A stretch of DNA of 64,000 bases from Collybiopsis luxurians FD-317 M1 (taxonomy: Eukaryota > Basidiomycota > Agaricomycetes > Agaricales > Omphalotaceae). The DNA is taken from NCBI GenBank assembly GCA_000827265.1, contig KN834752.1, positions 682,001-746,000 on the forward strand, given 5' to 3'. The notes beneath the pieces are model-generated. The model was not told the origin of the DNA and ran no database searches. It saw only the letters and a program-made list of their open reading frames with translations. This document shows, in pieces, positions 59,375 to 64,000 of the stretch. Position numbers and translations under genes: made by a program. The first letter of the stretch is position 1, and each line of letters opens with the position of its first letter.

Positions 59375-61139
59375 ATGTATTCGACACTGGCGGTTTTGGC
59401 CTTGACGTCGTCATTATTTCTGGCTGCAAAATCCCAAGGAATTAGCTGGTCAGTTTTGAAGAAACTCTCTTGGGTTTCTTTTGACCAAAATTCTCCTCAG
59501 TAACGCGACGACGCCATGTCCAGCTTCAGCTCCCTGCTGCAGTAGGTGGAGAATTGGGAAATTATCTTTGAAGGAGCTCACTAAACAAGGTCGAGTTAGG
59601 CGAATTCGGATTTTGTGGTTCAGATAACGTTAGTGCTTTCTCCAAGTAAACCTTCCGGCCTTTGTTCCAATAACCAACGACATTGAGCTCGGGAGCTCTA
59701 CGCCGATTGGCGCTGGCCAACCAACTCCCTGCATCAGAGCGCTTACTTACCTCTTTCACTTGCCTTTAAAATAGTTTTGCCTGGGAGGCTGTAACCCTTT
59801 ATACTCTCATTCCCTAGATAGTTGCAAGCCCAATGCCGTATGCCAAGACGTCACTGTAAGCCATTCTCAGCCTATCTCGTTACGACCATTATTTTCTCAG
59901 CGCCTCATACAGCACACTTTCGCCGACAATTCCCGCATTCTGACCAACGCCACGTACTTTGACGGAAATGCATCTGAATATGGTATATTGCTTCCTTTGC
60001 TTGGGATGGAATCCATTCTCATACAAGTGTCGTTTCAGACTGGGTGGTCGACAAAGGTTCCACCATGAACACTAATTCTTCTGGGGGCGAACTAGGTTTG
60101 ATCCTTACCGAAACCAACGGTGGAACTCGACTTTCCTCAACTCGATATGTCCACTACGGTACAATTACTGCCAAACGTACATTTTCTCTTATGTCACTTA
60201 ATCTGCGAGTACTCATACGTTTCAACAGTCAAAACTGGAAGATGGCCGGGTGTCGTCACGGCGTTTATCACCATGAGTAACGTCAAGGACGAGATTGATT
60301 GGGAGTTCCCTGGTGCTAACACCACCACTGGCCAGACGAATTATTATTGGCAAGGTGTCATTCGTACGTCAATATTCTTCGCCTTCCTACGACATCTTTA
60401 TTCAATTCGCGTACAGCTGCTGCAACCCATGGAGAGACAGAAACAGGAATTTCGGACACTTTCTCTAACTATCATGAATATACGGTGCGTCGCCTGCCCT
60501 TTAGCACGGTTATTCTTCGGCTCATTGGATGGTGCTTCCGAAATCAAGATCGATTGGCAACCAACCGCCTTAACATTTTCTATTGACGGAAATACTGTTC
60601 GTACGATCAAGCAGTCGGACGCTATCAATCCTACGACCGGAGTCAGCGAATACCCTAACACTCCTTCCAGAATACAATTAAGGCGCGCCCTTTGTTCTTC
60701 GACCTTTCTAGAATCTTACCGGAGACTGTGACTTTTTCTAGTCTCTGGCCAGCTGGTATCAATTCTAGTGCGCCCGGTACGATCCAATGGGCTGGAGGAA
60801 TGATTAACTGGCAAGACCCAGACTACGTTTCTGCGGGTGAGCCGTTCGCGGTTTCAAAGATTTCCCCGACTGATGACACCTCGCCCAGGTCACTTCTACA
60901 CTCTCGTCCAATCCGTTTCCGTAAAATGCGCCGACCCACAGAGTCCAGGTCCAAACATCACTTCCTATGTGTATGGCTCGAATCAGACTACAGACACACC
61001 AGGCATCGATTTCAGTAATCAGTCCACCACAATTAATGGCGCCGGACCTAGTTTCGACATGATTGGACTCGGACTTGGACCCAAAGTAGTGAGCTGGGCG
61101 GCCGGGGCATTGATTGGGCTAGCAGTGGTTCTGGTATGA
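59375..61139 (+). CDS. GH16 CRH-like cell-wall transglycosylase, GPI-anchored
   Basis: Glycoside hydrolase family 16 enzyme of the CRH (Crh1/Utr2) type that links chitin to beta-glucan in the wall. Start ATG 59375 (MYSTLAVLALTSSLFLAAKS) is a signal peptide. Short exons build a cysteine-rich module (NATTPCPA..., ELGEFGFCGS, then FCLGGCNPLYSHSLDSCKPN after a long intron of about 160 nt ending near 59772). The catalytic domain follows: SEYDWVVDKGSTMNTNSSGG, VVTAFITMSNVKDEIDWEFP with the E-I-D-W-E active-site motif, TNYYWQGV, THGETETGISDTFSNYHEYT, IDWQPTALTFSIDGNTVRTI, SLWPAGINSSAPGTIQWAGG and MINWQDPDY. The C-terminus (SWAAGALIGLAVVLV after a Ser/Asn/Gly-rich stretch) is a GPI-attachment signal. 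About eleven exons, frame preserved. Confidence 0.88.
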
Positions 61140-61447
61140 TTTCGTGATAAAGCTTTGATACCCGTCGGCGACGCGTACGACATTGCGGACGGTTGGATCG
61201 TTGATTTTGATGTTCAAGACGAGCAATTCGTTCTTTGCTTGGGCCTTTGACCTTTTATATTACGAATTGGGTAATCGCTGACGCAGGCGCCGTCGGAAGT
61301 GCTCTACTGTAACATATACTATGCTGTTCATGGTCCATGGATTAATATACCCTCCGAATACCCTCTTGCCTTGATCAACTGAGAGCCTTCGCGGGGCGCT
61401 AACCTAAGGGACTAGTTGCGGCCCGGAATGCCACGGGTTGTTCAGAC
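61140..61447. other. Intergenic region
   Basis: 308 bp holding the GH16 3' flank and the promoter of the esterase-like gene. No gene or repeat seen. Confidence 0.45.
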
Positions 61448-62353
61448 ATGACCGAAGTACTGCTCAAGGAAGCCGATGCTACCACTACTGTACCTAGGGT
61501 AAAAAAACCTCCTCAGAAAGTCGCTATCTCCACTTCGTTTTCGTACTCACCAAGTGATGATGGGACAGATGAGAATTTACTAATCCTTCTTCATGGATTA
61601 GGTGTGTGATCCAGTTTTCCTCCGTTCTCAGTTTGATAACTCTTCCTTTAGGCGACACCCATATACCTTTTTCCAAGCTCGGACGTCAATTGAAACTTCC
61701 ACAAACGGCAACTCTGGCATTAAGGGCTCCAGAAAGGTTGCTCGTTCTTCTCCTGTCAGTCTTCAAACTAAATGTCGTCACACAGGATACCGTTTCTCTA
61801 CGAAGAAGCTTATCAATGGTACACATCTTTCGACCAACTAGGGGAGCTAATCGATCGGCCAAATCCAACACCAGCTTTGGAGCTTTTATCCAAAGTGTTA
61901 AATCATCTCACCGAGGATTGTGCATGGCCCAGCGATAGAATTCACCTGTTTGGATTCGCGCAAGGAGGGTCTGTCGCTCTCGAATTTGTAATCAAACTCT
62001 GGCGACAACAACTCGAGCAAGAAAGTTCTGGTTCTTCGCTTGGTTCCATAGTGTCTGTCTCAGGGCCTTTACTTTCGTATCCCACCATCTCTTCCCTATC
62101 CCCTACACCAGTCATTGCTGTTTACAGGCCTCCTCCAGCTGAGCCATTGCTCTCGCCTGGCGACTTGACTGCTCTAAAAAAGGCGTACAGTTCAGTCAAG
62201 GAAGTAAAACTTGGTACAAGGGGACCAGGCATGCCGTCGTCAAAGGAAGAGTGGGAACCAATCATGAGGTTTTGGAGTGAAAGGTTGAGTAGAAGACAGG
62301 TGGAAGGATTATATGAAGTGATGAGTGGGATTGCGCCCCCAAGTGAAAAGTGA
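61448..62353 (+). CDS. Phospholipase/carboxylesterase-like protein with altered nucleophile
   Basis: Alpha/beta-hydrolase of the phospholipase/carboxylesterase (acyl-protein thioesterase-like) family, about 265 residues, probably cytosolic. Start ATG 61448 (MTEVLLKEADATTTVPRVKK). LLILLHGLGDTHIPFSKLGR is formed across an intron (61602-61650). Then come LKLPQTATLALRAPER, FLYEEAYQWYTSFDQLGELI, WPSDRIHLFGFAQGGSVALE, SIVSVSGPLLSYPTISSLSP and TPVIAVYRPP. The nucleophile elbow reads G-F-A-Q-G-G: the catalytic serine of the G-F-S-Q-G-G consensus is replaced by alanine. A short intron at about 61735-61797 is inferred between ALRAPER and IPFLYEE. The His-containing end of normal family members is also unclear (RGPGMPSSKEEWEPIMRFWS), so this may be a non-catalytic member. 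Confidence 0.8.
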
Positions 62354-62515
62354 AACGAGGTTGTGTCTTCGCGAATGATTGTAATATCTATTTGTTCTGC
62401 GGCAGGTATACATGCCAAAGGATGTGATTCAAATTTTGTTTCGTGGAGCTAAGTTGTTCCACAATTCTTTTATTTTTTTATCGCGAAAGCCCAGTATATC
62501 GGCGTTTTTCACAAT

Positions 62516-62567
62516 TTGGTCGGCCGAACGCGCCGTGTCGCCGGGAAGGTCAAAGCTGGCAATATCA
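62516..62567 (+). repeat. 52-bp direct repeat, copy 1
   Basis: Matches 63949-64000 at 47 of 52 positions in the same orientation without gaps; the last 20 bases (AGGTCAAAGCTGGCAATATC plus A) are identical. It lies between the esterase-like gene and the cysteine-rich peptide gene. It could be translated in a short open frame (62516-62707), but the base-level match and lack of context suggest a dispersed repeat or transposon end. Confidence 0.75.
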
Positions 62568-62795
62568 GACGCTTGCGCCTAAATCCGTTGTGTTACAAAG
62601 TTTACAAGATGACTATAAATACTGCATTCAAGGAGTGCTATCAAACCAGCATCGATCTCGGGCACGTCTTAGGAAGGGGACGGCACAAGTTTCTCACTCT
62701 GCCTTGAGAATCATAGTACTAAGACTTTACAAGATGCTAGCATTGTTAAGTTTGAAACCTAGGTACGGCATAATACAATCTAAACCTTCGTCCAG

Positions 62796-63223
62796 TCACT
62801 CTGGACAGACCCCTGTTTCTCCGAGATAGCACCTGTGAAAATTAAGTCAAGCAGGGAGTGCGTGAAAATATCCTCGACACTCACGTCCCGCCGAGTGTTA
62901 CTGAGATTGGTCCGCAACATCTATATCCTAGGGGGCCTAAATTAATGCATCATTAAGCGAGAAGCTCTCCAGGTCAACTTATGCACTTACAAGTCGGATT
63001 CTAGAACGAAAAAAGGTCAATGAAAAAATTGGAAGGAACGATGATTCCACATAGTCAAGTTACCTCGATGGTATCACCTTTGGAGGATCATCAGAATAAG
63101 CTCCTTTATCGATGGGAATATTCACTTACAATGGTATACAGTACGAGAAATAGGTTCTGCAGAAACCATGGTTCCGAACAGAAGAGCGACGGCGGCTACG
63201 GTCAAGGCTTTAAGTGTGTACAT
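62796..63223 (-). CDS. Small cysteine-rich secreted protein with two microexons
   Basis: Five-exon gene for a 68-residue secreted protein, found by splicing by hand. Exons: 63130-63223, 63064-63077 (14 nt), 62991-63000 (10 nt), 62885-62936 and 62796-62832. The sum is 207 nt, exactly 69 codons, and all four introns (52, 63, 54, 52 nt) have GT-AG ends. Residues 1-22 (MYTLKALTVAAVALLFGTMV onward) form a clear signal peptide cleaved after VSA. The mature peptide starts EPISRTVYHC, then DTIENPTC, PLGYRCCGPISVTLGGTC and YLGETGVCPE. Six cysteines are spaced C-x7-C-x5-CC-x10-C-x7-C, typical of basidiomycete small secreted proteins with three disulfides. The in-frame recovery of all six cysteines across four introns makes the model convincing. 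Function is unknown; effector, hydrophobin-unrelated surface peptide or defence peptide are possible. Confidence 0.78.
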
Positions 63224-63948
63224 ATTTAGGAAATGGGTATTAGACTGGGGGATCTTCCAGTGACGACTCTTCTTTTATGGTGATCGACCCTCAGGGTGGA
63301 TGGCTGTAAGTTAGTGCGAACTTGTCATCTACCAAGCAGGATCCGTTCAGTCAGAATTCAGAAGTAACAGCGGTAACACAGGATAAAAATAACATTCCTC
63401 GTTGAATGACTCAGTAGGGGCAGAACAAACACTAGCTTTTGCCACATTACATACTTGAATGCCCCTTGATACACTTCACTGTCAAAGTTGTCAATTTTTG
63501 TACTTTTGAAATCGGCGGTCTCTGTCAATCTGTAATCAGGTCCGGGTAAAGAAGAACGCATGAAGGGTCAGAAAATTCATTGCCTACAAAAAAGGAAAGG
63601 AGACCGCAGGACGGAGCGAAGATGAGAGTGAACAAGGCGATGAAGGAGCTCATTCCAGTAAAGAACTATATATGTACATGAAAATATTTACATATTCATT
63701 TGAGGGCGAATAGAAAAACCATGAGACTCAGTAATGTTAATGAGTTGCTAAGAAGCGTTATGTTAAACTGGGTTGTTCGAACTCGAAATTCTAAAGAGCT
63801 ACCCGTGGTCGCGGTTCATAGGGGGGATTTCTTCGCAATAAAATTCGCCTATTGATTGTACGATGAAAACACCTGGACGTATGCATACTTGTTACCATGA
63901 AGATGCACAACAAGTCCTTTTTTCCAACGACGCATGATCCGGCCCGGG
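63224..63948. other. Intergenic region right of the cysteine-rich gene
   Basis: 725 bp. A minus-strand ATG near 63651 begins a hydrophobic leader-like stretch (MSSFIALFTLIFAPSCGLLS), and a downstream open frame (63358-63561) could supply later exons, but I could not build a convincing spliced gene. Otherwise nothing seen. Confidence 0.35.
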
Positions 63949-64000
63949 TTGGTGGGCCGGACGCACCGTGTCGGCGGAAAGGTCAAAGCTGGCAATATCA
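63949..64000 (+). repeat. 52-bp direct repeat, copy 2 (runs off window)
   Basis: Second copy of the repeat at 62516-62567, with five mismatches. It reaches the last base of the window, so the repeat unit may be longer. Preceded by a GC-rich GGCCCGGGTTGGTGGGCC stretch. Confidence 0.7.

Noticed and set aside
58741..59376. 211-codon minus-strand open frame between GH47 and GH16
   Set aside because: Lies in a divergent promoter, irregular composition rich in His/Ser/Cys, no domain or signal peptide.
63130..63229. Plus-strand open frame ending CVHI, resembling a CaaX pheromone precursor
   Set aside because: It is antisense to the signal peptide of the cysteine-rich gene, and CVHI is not a good CaaX box.

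Overview
The window is a 64 kb stretch of a basidiomycete chromosome, most likely an agaricomycete. Nearly every gene is broken by several 45-60 nt GT-AG introns with CTNAC-type branch sites. The families also fit: fungal-type (FunK1-like) protein kinase, agaric F-box/zinc-finger protein, agaric heptahelical membrane proteins, NIS1-like secreted protein, GH16 CRH-type and GH47 enzymes. Gene density is high (about one gene per 2.5-3 kb) and strands alternate. I saw no rRNA, tRNA, CRISPR or prophage-like sequence. I translated and spliced by eye, so exon borders are approximate unless stated as exact.

Left third (1-25 kb): cytosolic/mitochondrial histidyl-tRNA synthetase (3' end off the window), a NIS1-like secreted protein, a secreted beta-propeller protein, a very large HEAT-like protein (probable UNC80 homologue, 7.6 kb), a small coiled-coil protein, a truncated multi-exon gene, a secreted LVIVD-repeat (choice-of-anchor B) protein, a trehalose-phosphate synthase complex subunit, an F-box protein and the Golgi-to-ER SNARE Sec20.

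Middle (25-45 kb): a pair of tandem paralogues of a heptahelical membrane protein separated by about 2.9 kb without an intact gene, the repair nuclease EXO1, a C2H2 zinc-finger protein, 5-formyltetrahydrofolate cyclo-ligase, an alpha/beta hydrolase, a RAD51C-like paralogue and a DUF2264 protein.

Right part (44-64 kb): a short palindrome-rich repeat element sits exactly where a decayed copy of the exosome nuclease DIS3/RRP44 ends. Then come a FunK1-like kinase, a mucin-like single-pass membrane protein, an MFS anion permease, a GH47 alpha-mannosidase and a GH16 CRH-like wall enzyme sharing a divergent promoter, a phospholipase/carboxylesterase-like protein with an altered nucleophile, and a five-exon cysteine-rich small secreted protein that is invisible as an open reading frame. 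A 52-bp direct repeat flanks that last gene and runs into the window edge.

No multi-gene system unlike known fungal biology was evident. The strongest unusual items are the DIS3 pseudogene with its adjoining palindromic element, the microexon-built secreted peptide gene, the Sec20 carrying a C-terminal HEEL signal, and the RAD51C-like protein with both Walker motifs degenerate.
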